Shown one piece after another: positions 52,019-61,483 of a stretch of DNA of 64,000 bases. The DNA comes from Polynucleobacter necessarius (lineage in GTDB: Bacteria > Pseudomonadota > Gammaproteobacteria > Burkholderiales > Burkholderiaceae). The stretch is taken from the NCBI RefSeq assembly GCF_900095205.1, contig NZ_LT606951.1:620001-684000 (forward strand), in the 5' to 3' direction. The first letter of the stretch is position 1; each line of letters begins with the position of its first letter. The notes beneath the pieces are model-generated. The model was not told where the DNA came from and did not search any database. It saw nothing but the letters and a program-made list of their open reading frames with translations. The position numbers and the translations under genes are program-made.

Positions 52019-54588
52019 TTAAGGCCTTACTTTTTCTTTAAGGTAGGCAAGGGATTCTTCAACTTGGTCAATTAGGATGAGGCAGATATCGCCAGCAGAA
52101 AGGTCATTTAAGGCGGTATCAATTGCCTTGAATTCTCCATGAATCTCCTGCACTTGCTTTGCCTTAGTGGCGCCTACTAAGCCTTCTTGCAGAAGCCTGA
52201 GGACTTCGCCGTCTTCACGCCCACGTTGGCAGGCGTCTTGATAGAGAATGACATTGTCAAATGAATTTCCAAGTATGCGAGTGAGGTCACGAATATCCTC
52301 ATCACGACGATCGCCTGCACCGCTGATGACCACATGACTCTTCTTGGGTTTCATCGCTTCAACGGCACTTGTAAGGGCTCGCATCGCATCCGGATTGTGA
52401 CCATAATCAGCGATCACCGTAGCACCATTGTGTTGAAATTGATTAAAGCGCCCCGGTACAGAATTAGGAGCACTCTCAAAACTGTTAAGGCCGCGGCGCA
52501 ATTTTTTCAGCATCAAGACCTAGGGCCCATGCGGCACCAATAGCCGCTATTGCATTTTCAATCTGAAAGCCGAGTACACCATTCTGTGTCAGCGGAATTT
52601 CACTGACAGGGAAGCGGTACATAACACGCGAGCCCTGGGACGCAACAATATAGGTGCCGTCAAAGTAAATAACTTTCTTATTTTTAGCGCGGTGTGCAGT
52701 AATGACGGGATGATGTTGATTTTGGGCAAAGAAAATCACTCGGCCGGAGCATTTGTCACCCATCTTGGCAACCATCGGGTCAGCAGCATTGAGTACGGCC
52801 GCACCAGTAGGAGCTACGTTTTGCACAATGACACGCTTCAGCACAGCTAGATCTTCAACGCTGGTGATGTAATTGGGTCCTAGGTGATCACCTTCGCCAA
52901 TATTGGTCACTACAGCGACTTCACAACGATCAAAGCCTAAGCCTTCACGTAACAAACCACCACGAGCTGTTTCTAGAACAGCAGCATCCACATCGGGATG
53001 CATTAATACATTACGCGCACTCTTTGGCCCACTGCAACCACCGGTATCAATCAAGCGATGATTAATATAAACACCATCGGTACCTGTCATGCCAACACGC
53101 AGACCAGTTTCATTTAATAAATGAGAGATGAGTCGTACAGTGGTAGTTTTACCGTTGGTACCAGTCACGGCCACCACAGGAATGTGTCCATCTTCACCTA
53201 ACGGGAACATCATATTGATGATGTCTTCACCTACTGGGCGACCCTTGCCGTAGGACGGCTTCAGATGCATACGCAAACCGGGGTGCTGCATTGACTTCAA
53301 CAATGCCACCGCCTTGCTGCTCTAGAGGTTTGTAGATCGATTCGCAAAGAATGTCTACGCCTGCAATATTCAAGCCAATCATCTGAGCTGCTGCAACTGC
53401 GCTTGCTGCAACATCTGGATGTACATCATCTGTTACATTGGTAGCAGTGTCACCAGTGCTGAGGTTGGCATTGTTACGCAGCAAAACACGTTCACCGGTT
53501 TTAGGTACATATTGAGGTGATAAGCCGCTACTTGCTAAGTGGGCAAGGGCGATATCATCAAAACGGATTTTGGTGAGAGCTGTTGCATGACCATTGCCAC
53601 GTAAAGGATTCTGATTTTCTTTTTCAACGAGTTCGGCAACTGTATGTTTGCTGTCGCCAACCACCTGGGCTGGCTCACGACGTGCAGCAGCAGAGAGGCG
53701 GTTGCCAACGACCAGCAGTCGATAATCGGCTCCAGGTAAATAGCGCTCAACAATAGTTTCTCGACCAAAAGCTTGCGTCACGATAAAACCAGCACGCACT
53801 TCCTCTTCGGTTTGGATATTCGCAACAACGCCTTTACCTTGGTTGCCATCTTTTGGTTTCAAAACAATTGGGCCACCAATTTTTTGTGCGGCACGCCAAG
53901 CAGCAGCAGTTGTTGTTACTACTTCACCAATTGGTACGGATACGCCAGCCGCCGCTAGTAGATTTTTTGTGAGCTCTTTGTCCTGAGCAATAGCCTCTGC
54001 AATCGCGCTGGTATCGCTAGTCTCAGCCGCCTGAATTCTTTTTTGCTTGCTTCCCCAGCCGAACTGAACCATGCTCCTCAGTCATACGGCGATAGGGGAT
54101 ATTGCGTTGTACCGCGGCATCCACGATAGAGCCAGTACTTGGTCCTAGGCGGACATCTTTATAGAGTGCCTCTAATTCAGATAAGGCAGCAGCAAGATCA
54201 AATGGCGCATCATTCAGAGTCGCCTGCATTAAAGCAAAAGCAAAGTCAAAAGCCATACGGCCTACAACTTCTTCGGTGTATTCAACAACGACTTGATAGA
54301 CCCCAATATCAACCGTTTGAACGGTCCGACTAAAGGTAACTGGACAACCTGCTTGAGCTTGAAGACCTAGTGCAGCATGCTCCAAGGCGTGTGCAAGAGA
54401 GAGCACTTCATTGTGGCTGCCACGACGCATGCTACCTAGTTGTGGAAAGCGTTCACGAATCTTCGTTTCAAATTGGGGAATAGATTCGATCGAACGTTCT
54501 GATTCGTCACAAGAAGCAATCGTTTCTAAGGCGGTATGACGCTCCATAAATTTGGGCCGCGTAACATGCGAATACGGGTAATTTCCAA
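52019..54588 (-). pseudogene. cphA: Cyanophycin synthetase (CphA), four or more frameshifts
   Basis: CphA polymerises Asp backbone with Arg side chains into cyanophycin. About 857 codons, starting at TTG 54588 directly after the previous stop: LEITRIRMLRGPNLW. A C is missing near 54540 before R-H-T-A-L-E-T. The ATP-grasp domain (GGPIVLKPKDGNQGKGVVAN) follows a shift near 54060. The Mur-ligase-like domain has a normal P-loop (VVAVTGTNGKTTTVRLISHL) after a shift near 53270. The C-terminal lobe (VIADYGHNPDAMRALTSAVE) follows one near 52500. Each domain is well preserved between the breaks, suggesting recent inactivation. Confidence 0.93.
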
Positions 54589-56312
54589 TTAAGTCCCTGT
54601 AGCAGTGGCGACATCAGGCACAAAAGTTTCTACACCTGCTTCGATCACATTAAACGGAATATCTAAAGCCCAGGCCGCAGCAATTGCGGCGCCTAAATTC
54701 ATAGTCTTCCAAGGAGAAGTGCTATTAGCCTCTGAGTGACGAGGAACTGGAATAGATTTCTGATCCAGCTTGCCTGACTTCAAAGTAATTTGTTGTTTGC
54801 CAATTAACACTGCGCGGCCATTATTTAACAAGTGACCTTTGATGATTTCAGAATCTGGATTTTCGCTAAAGAAGATGACTTTACCATCGCAGAGTTCTGC
54901 CATTTGTACGCACATTGGATCATCGGCATTCAGAACAGCAACTCCAGTTGGAAGCACTACATCTACTTGAGTGCGCACAACGCTAAAGACTTGGTCTTCG
55001 TCATAAATCGCATATTGGGGAAAGTTAGCTTGTGGATCAACATTAAGCACAACGCCAACCTGACAACGATCGTAAGCCAATCCTTCAATCAACATGGATA
55101 GATGATTATTTTCAATCACGGCTGCTTCGACTGCGCGGTTGAGAAGTGTGCGGCGGGCATTTTCCCAATTGGATGAGCGGCAATTTGGAATGGCGCGGTT
55201 ATCGAAGAATAGGCCTTTACTACTAGAGAGGCCAACATAAACATTGGTCAGGCGCAAGAAATGAGCAATCATTTCAGCGACAGGTGTTTTGCCACGTTCA
55301 CCACAAACACCAACTACTGGGATGCGGAAATCCGAACCTGGAGGAAAGAGGTGATTAGCAATTTCTTTACCAACGGGCTGAGGTTTGCCGCTTGCTGGCT
55401 TAAAGTGCATCAATAAGCTAAGACCAGCATTGACTTCGACAATAGCAGCATTTTGATCGGCTAAAGGCTTGCTAATATCCTGCGCCACCAAATCAATGCC
55501 TGCAATTTCTAGTCCAACTACGCGGGCTGCTAAAGCAACTTGACTAGCTACGTCAGGGTGAACTAAATCTGTAACATCAAACGCAACGTTGCCATTGCTT
55601 TGAATCAGGACTTTATGGTCAAGTTCCGGAATGCTTTCGCCCGTTAATTTTTGACGAGCTAATTCAAGCTCTACTGCGGAATCAATTCGTGCTGGATTAA
55701 GAGGGTGTTCTTCGGCAGTACCACGACGTGGGTCAGAGTTAATCTGAATCTGAATGAGTTCATGGACGGTATGTTTGCCATCACCCGTAACCCAAACGGT
55801 TTCCCCTTTTGCGGATGCCACCACCTTATTGCCAACTACCAGCAAACGATGTTCATCACCAACAATATGCCGCTCTACTAAAACCTCGCTACCTTCGTCT
55901 ATAGCAACTGCATAGGCAGATTCAATTTCTTGTTGGGTATAGAGATTGATGAAGACGCCACGTCCATGATTGCCATCAATTGGTTTAACTACCACTGGAA
56001 GACCAATATCTTGCGCTGCCTCCCAAGCATCATCTGGGCTGGTAACCGTTCTACCTTCCGGGGTGGGGACTCCTGCGCTACGTAATAAGCTCTTGGTTAA
56101 GTCTTTATCCTTTGAAATAGTTTCGGCGATAGCGCTAGTCTGATCAGTTTCTGCTGTTCAGATGCGACGCTGTTTAGCGCCGTAACCTAATTGAACTAGG
56201 TTGCCTTCGGATAATCGAATGGATGGAATGCCACGCTCTTCCGCTGCATTGACGATGCAAGCAGTGCTAGGTCCAAGCAATAAGTCATCACCAAGTTCAC
56301 GCAGATTATCGA
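54589..56312 (-). pseudogene. CphA-prime (second cyanophycin synthetase-like protein), 5' end deleted
   Basis: Paralogue of CphA, contiguous with it (its TAA touches the next TTG). The N-terminal ~150 residues are gone; the text begins A-F-D-N-L-R-E-L-G-D-D at the deletion junction near 56312. A TGA at 56158-56160 (likely from CGA, in Y-G-A-K-Q-R-R-I-x-T-A-E-T) adds a stop. The ATP-grasp part (VVVKPIDGNHGRGVFINL) is fine. The P-loop reads GVCGERGKTPVAEM, without the T-T after G-K. The protein ends soon after the ligase centre (VPDVATATGT), lacking the C-terminal lobe. This matches the shorter CphA-prime found beside cphA in betaproteobacteria such as Ralstonia/Cupriavidus. Confidence 0.88.
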
Positions 56313-56315
56313 AAG

Positions 56316-56912
56316 CGCATTGGCTTGGTACTGCAAGAACCATTTTTATTCTTTGGCGCGATTGCTGAAAATATTGCTTATGGCAAACCAGACGCTAGTC
56401 GTGAAGAGATCATTGAAGCTGCCCGTGCAGCACATGCTCATGAATTCATTCTGCGTTTACCTCTGGGTTATGACTCGCTAGTTGGAGAACGTGGTCAATC
56501 ATTGTCAGGTGGTGAGCGTCAACGGATTTCAATCGCACGAGCCTTACTAATTAATCCAAGCATCTTGATTTTGGATGAAGCCACATCTTCTGTGGATACC
56601 ACGACTGAAAAAGAAATCCAGCGAGCGCTTGATAACTTGGTTAAGGGGCGTACTACGATTGCTATTGCGCATCGTCTATCTACGCTAAAGAAAGCGGATC
56701 GCTTGGTTGTTTTAGATAAAGGCGAGATCGTCGAGATTGGCTCACACCACGATCAATTGATGGAAGCTCAGGGTGCTTATTACACCTTGTATCAGGCGCA
56801 GTTGCGTCATGCTGCAGAGTTGGTTGAAGGTGGTGCTATCGGCGAAAGCTTGGAAGAGCAACAAGAAGAGTTGTTGGAAGAAGCCGCTAAGAAAATCGGG
56901 GGTGGGGTATGA
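56316..56912 (+). pseudogene. ABC transporter (cyanophycin-associated), only the C-terminal nucleotide-binding part left
   Basis: About 198 codons from I-G-L-V-L-Q-E-P-F-L-F-F-G (the Q-loop region) onward. ABC signature LSGGERQRISIARALL, Walker B ILILDEATSSVDTTTEKEI and H-loop IAIAHRLSTL are present. The transmembrane domain and Walker A are missing, removed with the start of the neighbouring divergent cphA-prime. The final 40 residues are Glu-rich (ESLEEQQEELLEEAAKKI). It overlaps DUF1854 by 4 bp (ATGA). An exporter-type ABC protein beside DUF1854 and cphA is a known association in betaproteobacteria, as I recall it. No product is expected to function. Confidence 0.9.
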
Positions 56913-57377
56913 GTAAGACTCATCAGCTTGAGCGTGATGCGCTAGGCCGCCTTGTTTTTATTGATAGTAATGGTGAGCGCCATGTGGGTGTACATCCGGT
57001 GAGAGCGTTCCCAATTACTGCGCCAGGTTGCTGGTATTGGCATCATGAATCAGTCCGGTAAGGAGCTTTGCTGGTTTCCGAACGTGGCAGCGATTTCTGA
57101 AGCGGAGTTAGATTTAATTGAGGAAGAGTTAGCAGAACGAGAGTTCATGCCCATCATTGAAAAAATTACTAAGGCATCTACCTTTGCTACGCCAAGCATT
57201 TGGGATATTGAAATCGATCGAGGCCCAACCCGAACTCGACTCAAGGGCGAAGAAGATATTCGCAGAATCGCTGGCAATACATTGCTGATTGCCGACTCGA
57301 ATGGATTGCAGTTTTTGATCAAAGACTCCACCCAGCTGGACAAAGTCAGCAAAAAACTCTTAGATCGATTCCGCTAG
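56909..57377 (+). pseudogene. DUF1854 family protein (cyanophycin-associated), frameshifted
   Basis: About 155 codons. It starts MSKTHQLERDALGRLVFIDS then GERHVGVHPVRAFPITAPG. An extra T at 57028-57029 shifts the frame; without it the text runs AGIGIMNQSGKELCWF and on to EAELDLIEEELAEREFMPII, TPSIWDIEIDRGPTRTRLKG, then DEDIRRI-like sequence and a final helical tail. This matches DUF1854, whose genes occur with cphA and an ABC exporter. Biochemical role unknown. Translationally coupled to the ABC gene by ATGA. Confidence 0.85.
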
Positions 57378-57392
57378 AATTACTACGAAATT

Positions 57393-57468
57393 GCCGCTTT
57401 AGCTCAGCTGGTAGAGCAGTTCATTCGTAATGAAAAGGTCGCCAGTTCGATTCCGGCAAGCGGCACCA
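57393..57468 (+). tRNA. tRNA-Thr (anticodon CGU)
   Basis: 76 bases including an encoded CCA. The acceptor stem pairs GCCGCTT with AAGCGGC; the D arm is AGCTCAGCTGGTAGAGC; the anticodon loop TTCGTAA carries CGT; the T arm has GGTTCGA-like CAGTTCGATTC. The sequence closely resembles E. coli thrW tRNA, including the G-A opposition at the base of the anticodon stem. Reads ACG. Located 15 bp after the DUF1854 gene. Confidence 0.95.
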
Positions 57469-57612
57469 ATTATTTCCCCCATTTTCTAGGACTTATGGCA
57501 AGCTTTGTTCTTGAGAAAATAATTTGCACTCGCAATGATGTCATTTTTCGCAATAGGTGAAATTACTTTTGGCTGAAATTTTAAATAAGGCTTTTTTGCT
57601 CGCTGAATCCTG

Positions 57613-59623
57613 ATGAAAAAACATTTCTCGCTAAATCTTCACATTTCATCCTTATTTTTGCTGCTGATTTTGATTGTTGGCGGCACTATTAGCATTATTT
57701 CTCACCTGGCTTTAGAGGAGATTTTGCGTAAAGGTGCCCAAGAAAAATCCAATCGATTAGCTCAGCAGATGGTCTCGAATTTTCGTGGGCTCATAGATCC
57801 CTCTCCGAAGTGGGGGTCAGGTTGCTAGCAAATTCTGCAATTACTGAAGCAAATACCCTTGGCGCTCGGTTAAAAAGAGTTGGATTATTTAAAGAAATGC
57901 TCTCTAACTACAGTGCCATAGCCGCAGTTTATGTTGGTTATTCCAACGGAGATTTTTTCCTACTACGCCCTATACGCTCAGAAGGAGATCGCAATAAATA
58001 CAGTGCTCCAGCAGAAACAAGTTTCATGATTCAAAGCATCGAGCATGTTGGGTCAGCATTGCAGGGAAGCTATATTTTTTTAGATTCAGGATTGCGGGAA
58101 TTAAAGGTAGATCCTCAGGCGGAGTATCCAAAAAAGTATTTTCCACGTCAGCGACCTTGGTTTCAGGAGGCGGTTAAAACTTCAAATGTCATTACGACCC
58201 CACCGTATTTATTTTTTGCTAACCATCGTGCCGGTGTTACTATTGCGAAGCAAGCCGAAAATCGTCAGGCTGTTGTTACAATTGATATTGAGCTAGATGC
58301 CCTTGGTAAAAATCTTGCGGAACAAAAGCCAACCCCAATGCAGGGATGGCAATTGTTGATGATCAGGGGTTTGTTATTGCTTCAAGTGGATCGACATCTC
58401 TGGTGGATGAATCTGGATCTAATGGAAACCAGATTCAGTTAAAACGACTTAATCAATTTAATTTACCTATTCTTGACGCTCTTTATCAGATTTCAGGCAA
58501 TAAAAGCGACTTACCCCAATTCACAAAATTAGGCGATGTGGATGGAAATAGCTGGGATGTTAATTTTTATCCATTTTCAGCAGGGGGTGAGGGACGCCTT
58601 TTGTTCATTAGCGCAGTTCCTGAGAATGAGTTACTTGCAGATGCAATTGCACTTAAGCATAAGTTGATCTTGGTTGGAATAATTTTGTTATTACTCATGA
58701 TCCCAATTAGTTTATTGCTTAGTCGTGCTATTTCGCGACCTATTAGATTGCTTGCTAAAGAGGCTGACAATATTCGTGAATTTAATTTGCATCAATTTTC
58801 TTATGTGAATTCCCATATTAGAGAAATTTCCATTCTGAATCTCGCCTTGAGTCGTTTGCAAAAGACGATTGCCGCTTTTACAGCCTATATACCGAGGGGA
58901 TTTGGTTAGCGACTTGCTGAAGTCGGATACTGGCATTGAAATTAGTGGTGAGGGTAGGTATCTGATAATCCTCTTTTCTGATCTTAAGGCCTTTTCATCG
59001 TTATCAGAGGTAACGCCTTCTCGTGAGTTACTCGCGCGCGCATTTCTTCTTATCTCAAACTGATGACATAAGCCATCAAGGAAGAGGGTGGCACGGCCGA
59101 TAAATTTATTGGCGATTTCAGTCATGGCTTTTTGGGGTGCGCCCGCCCTAAACCCGCACCATGCCTGTCACTCGGCAGTTGCTGCCATCAAAACCAAGAG
59201 GCGAATGGTCAAACTCAATCAAGAGTTGATTCAAGAAGGCAAGCCACTATTGGTTGTGCGTATCGGCATTAATACAGATGCTGTGCTGGCAGGGAATATC
59301 GGCTCTGAAGAGCGTTTGAGTTACACCGTTTATGGGGAGATGGCGTCAATATTGCATCTCGCTTGGAAGGTATCAATAAGGAATTTGGCATAGATATTGC
59401 TATCAGTCATGCCGTATTTAAGGATGCGGGTGAGTGTCTTTGGGTTCGTCCAATTGACTTAATTACTGTTAAAGTGCGCGCTACACCAGAGTGGAAAAAG
59501 TTTATGGCTGATGGAGCATTCAATCAGACATTCATGACAGGTAAAGAATTTAGAAACTGGCTTACTTTGAATGAAGCTTTGCACAAGCAGTTGATGGGTG
59601 AAGCAGGATTCTTAGCTAAGTAA
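57613..59623 (+). pseudogene. Cache-HAMP-type sensor with class III adenylate/guanylate cyclase domain, broken
   Basis: About 670 codons. A membrane anchor (LFLLLILIVGGTISIISHLA) precedes a large extracytoplasmic Cache-like region (YSAIAAVYVGYSNGDFFLLR, KYFPRQRPWFQEAVKTSNVI). A second helix (LILVGIILLLLMIPISLLLS), a HAMP-like linker (RAISRPIRLLAKEADNI) and a cyclase domain follow. The cyclase part includes the metal-site start (IILFSDLKAFSSLSE), ADKFIGDSVMAFWGAPALNP (in mixed frames), GINTDAVLAGNIGSEERLSY and V-Y-G. Frameshifts lie near 57815, 58340, 58905, 59050, 59105 and 59345. A terminator follows. Product would have made a cyclic nucleotide in response to a small ligand. Confidence 0.87.
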
Positions 59624-59636
59624 TTTTTGGTAAATA

Positions 59637-59669
59637 AAATAGGACCTCCAGTAGGGGGTCCTATTTTTT
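59637..59669 (+). terminator. Rho-independent terminator after the cyclase gene
   Basis: AATAGGACC and GGTCCTATT pair around a short loop (TCCAGTAGGG) and run into T6 at 59663-59668. It lies 14 bp after the cyclase stop and 40 bp before tctB. Confidence 0.88.
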
Positions 59670-59708
59670 AAGTAAGTGCATTAATTAACTTTTATAAAAA
59701 TTAAAAAT

Positions 59709-59962
59709 ATGTATGAACATACAAACAATACAAATCAAGACTCAGTAATTAGCGTCAGGGCAATGGATATCATTACCGCCCTCTTGTTTCTTGCTGTAGG
59801 CCTAACAATAATGGTTGGCAGCATTAAGTTAGGTGCTAGCTGGGGTGTTGATGGTCCGGAGGCTGGTTATTTCCCTTTCTACATCAGCTTGATCATCATG
59901 CTCTCTAGCGCGGTTACCTTGTATCAAGCTGCAGTTGTGAATAAGAAAAAGAAAACAGAAAC
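59709..59962 (+). pseudogene. tctB: TctB-type small permease subunit, truncated by deletion
   Basis: First ~85 codons of a TctB (DUF1468) membrane protein: MDIITALLFLAVGLTIMVGS then GVDGPEAGYFPFYISLIIML, both typical. After VVNKKKKTETFVD the sequence changes directly into TctA text in another frame, so the last ~70-80 residues of TctB and the intergenic region are deleted. TctB is the small membrane partner in tripartite tricarboxylate transporters that use Bug receptors. No obvious ribosome-binding site precedes the ATG. Confidence 0.85.
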
Positions 59963-60931
59963 GTTTGTTGATGCTTGTTGGTGTAACGCTCGGTGTAATC
60001 ATCGGTGTGTTGCCAGGCTTGGGTGGTGCAAATGGAATTGCGATTCTGTTGCCATTGACTTTCACAATGCCGCCAACTTCCGCGATCATTATGCTTTCCT
60101 GTATTATTGGGGTGCATTGTTTGGCGGGGCGATTACATCCGTTCTGTTTAATATTCCAGGTGAACCGTGGTCTGTTGCTACAACCTTTGATGGTTATCCA
60201 ATGGCGCGTAATGGCAAGGCTGGTGAGGCCTTACTGCTGCATTCACGTCTTCATTTGTGGGCGCTTTCTTTGCGCAATCGTGATGATGACTTTCTTGGCG
60301 CCATTGGGTAGCGAAGTTTGCACTCCAATTCGGTCCGCCAGAGTTCTTCTCGGTCTACTTGCTGACCTTCTGTAGCTTTGTCGGCATGAATAAAGGTTCG
60401 CCATTCAAAACGATTTCCGCCATGACGCTTGGTTTTGCTTTGGCAACAGTGGGTATGGATACTGTTACAGGTCAATTGCGTTTGACTTTCGGCAATCCAG
60501 AGTTAATGCGCGGTTTTGACTTCTTGATCGCCGTGATTGGCTTGTTTGTTATTTTAACTTGCGTGCCACTGTTTGCTTCTATCTTAAGAATTCCATTCTC
60601 AATCATTGCACCTGTCATCATTGCTATTTGTGCGGTGGGTGCATACACTGTTCACAACGCCATGTTTGACGTATGGTTGATGTTGGGCTTCGGTGTGGTT
60701 GGATATATCTTCAAGAAACTTGATTACCTGATAGCTCCAATGGTCTTGGCCTTGGTATTGGGTGACCCTGCGGAAGACTCTTTCCGTCAATCCATGCTGT
60801 TCTCACAGGGAAGCTTAGATATTTTCTTCTCTAACCCATTGGTTGGCGGTATTACATCCCTTGCTTTGCTACTGCTGTTCTGGCCATTGATTGGCAAGTT
60901 TGTAGGTAAGAAAAAGGTGTCTGCAGCTTAA
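59963..60931 (+). pseudogene. tctA: TctA-type large permease, with N-terminal and internal deletions
   Basis: TctA is a ~500 residue, 12-helix permease. Here the first ~20 residues are missing, and the text begins MLVGVTLGVIIGVLPGLGGA (family motif). A frameshift lies near 60105 after MPPTSAIIMLSC, then WGALFGGAITSVLFNIPGEP and TFDGYPMARNGKAGEALL appear, then shifts near 60245 and 60310. From SVYLLTFCSFVGMNKGSPFK on, the frame is open to the end. At about 60555 the text jumps from FDFLIAVIGLFVI to LTCVPLFASILRIPFSIIAP. That omits roughly 150-200 residues normally between these blocks, including the second LPG-containing repeat. Confidence 0.85.
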
Positions 60932-60969
60932 ATAGTGAAACACGCTAGGGAACTGGCGATTTCAAAGGG

Positions 60970-60993
60970 AAAAGGGGCGTCAGCCCCTTTTTT
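60970..60993 (+). terminator. Rho-independent terminator after tctA
   Basis: AAAAGGGGC and GCCCCTTTT form a 9-bp stem with a GTCA loop, ending in T6 (60988-60993). Located 39 bp after the tctA stop and 37 bp before the DUF2946 gene. Confidence 0.9.
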
Positions 60994-61030
60994 CATGCCG
61001 AAAAGAAATTTCCGATAAAATTCAATCATC

Positions 61031-61402
61031 ATGAATTTCCATAAAAACCGCCTCATTCACTGGGTTGCTGCATTTGCAATCGCAATGAGTGCGCTTGCGC
61101 CAGCAGTTTCTCAGGCGGTATCGCTTGCAAAGCATGGAGAAGATTTTGCGATGGAGATTTGTTCTGTTGATGGCAGCAAAATGCAAATTGCTGTCCAGGG
61201 CGATGATTTAGAAGTGGCTGATCAAATTCAGCTTTGTCCTTACTGTGTTGCTCAAAACAGCATTACCCCAGTATTTAATACCACTCTTACATTTGCAGCG
61301 CCAGACTCTTTTGCGCTACTTCCAAGACTTTTTTATCAATCGCCTAAACCACTCGCCGTTTGGGTAACACCACCTGCAGCAGCTCCACCAGTAAAAGCCT
61401 AA
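61031..61402 (+). CDS. DUF2946 family secreted protein
   Basis: Intact 123 aa protein with an N-terminal signal or anchor (IHWVAAFAIAMSALAPAVSQ). It has a conserved M-E-I-C-S-x-D-G segment, then L-C-P-Y-C (two cysteines, ~residues 75-78) and a proline/alanine-rich C-terminus. This is the DUF2946 pattern. Such genes often neighbour copper or other metal uptake and resistance genes in betaproteobacteria; here a TonB receptor gene follows. The CPYC pair and the single upstream Cys could bind metal. Function unknown. Terminator-bounded upstream. Confidence 0.78.
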   Translation: MNFHKNRLIHWVAAFAIAMSALAPAVSQAVSLAKHGEDFAMEICSVDGSKMQIAVQGDDLEVADQIQLCPYCVAQNSITPVFNTTLTFAAPDSFALLPRLFYQSPKPLAVWVTPPAAAPPVKA

Positions 61403-61483
61403 TTCAATATTAGGGCATAGCCTAGCTATGTAGTTAGCAACGAATCAAGTAATGCGTTGTCGTATTAAACGGTGGAGCGGTAA

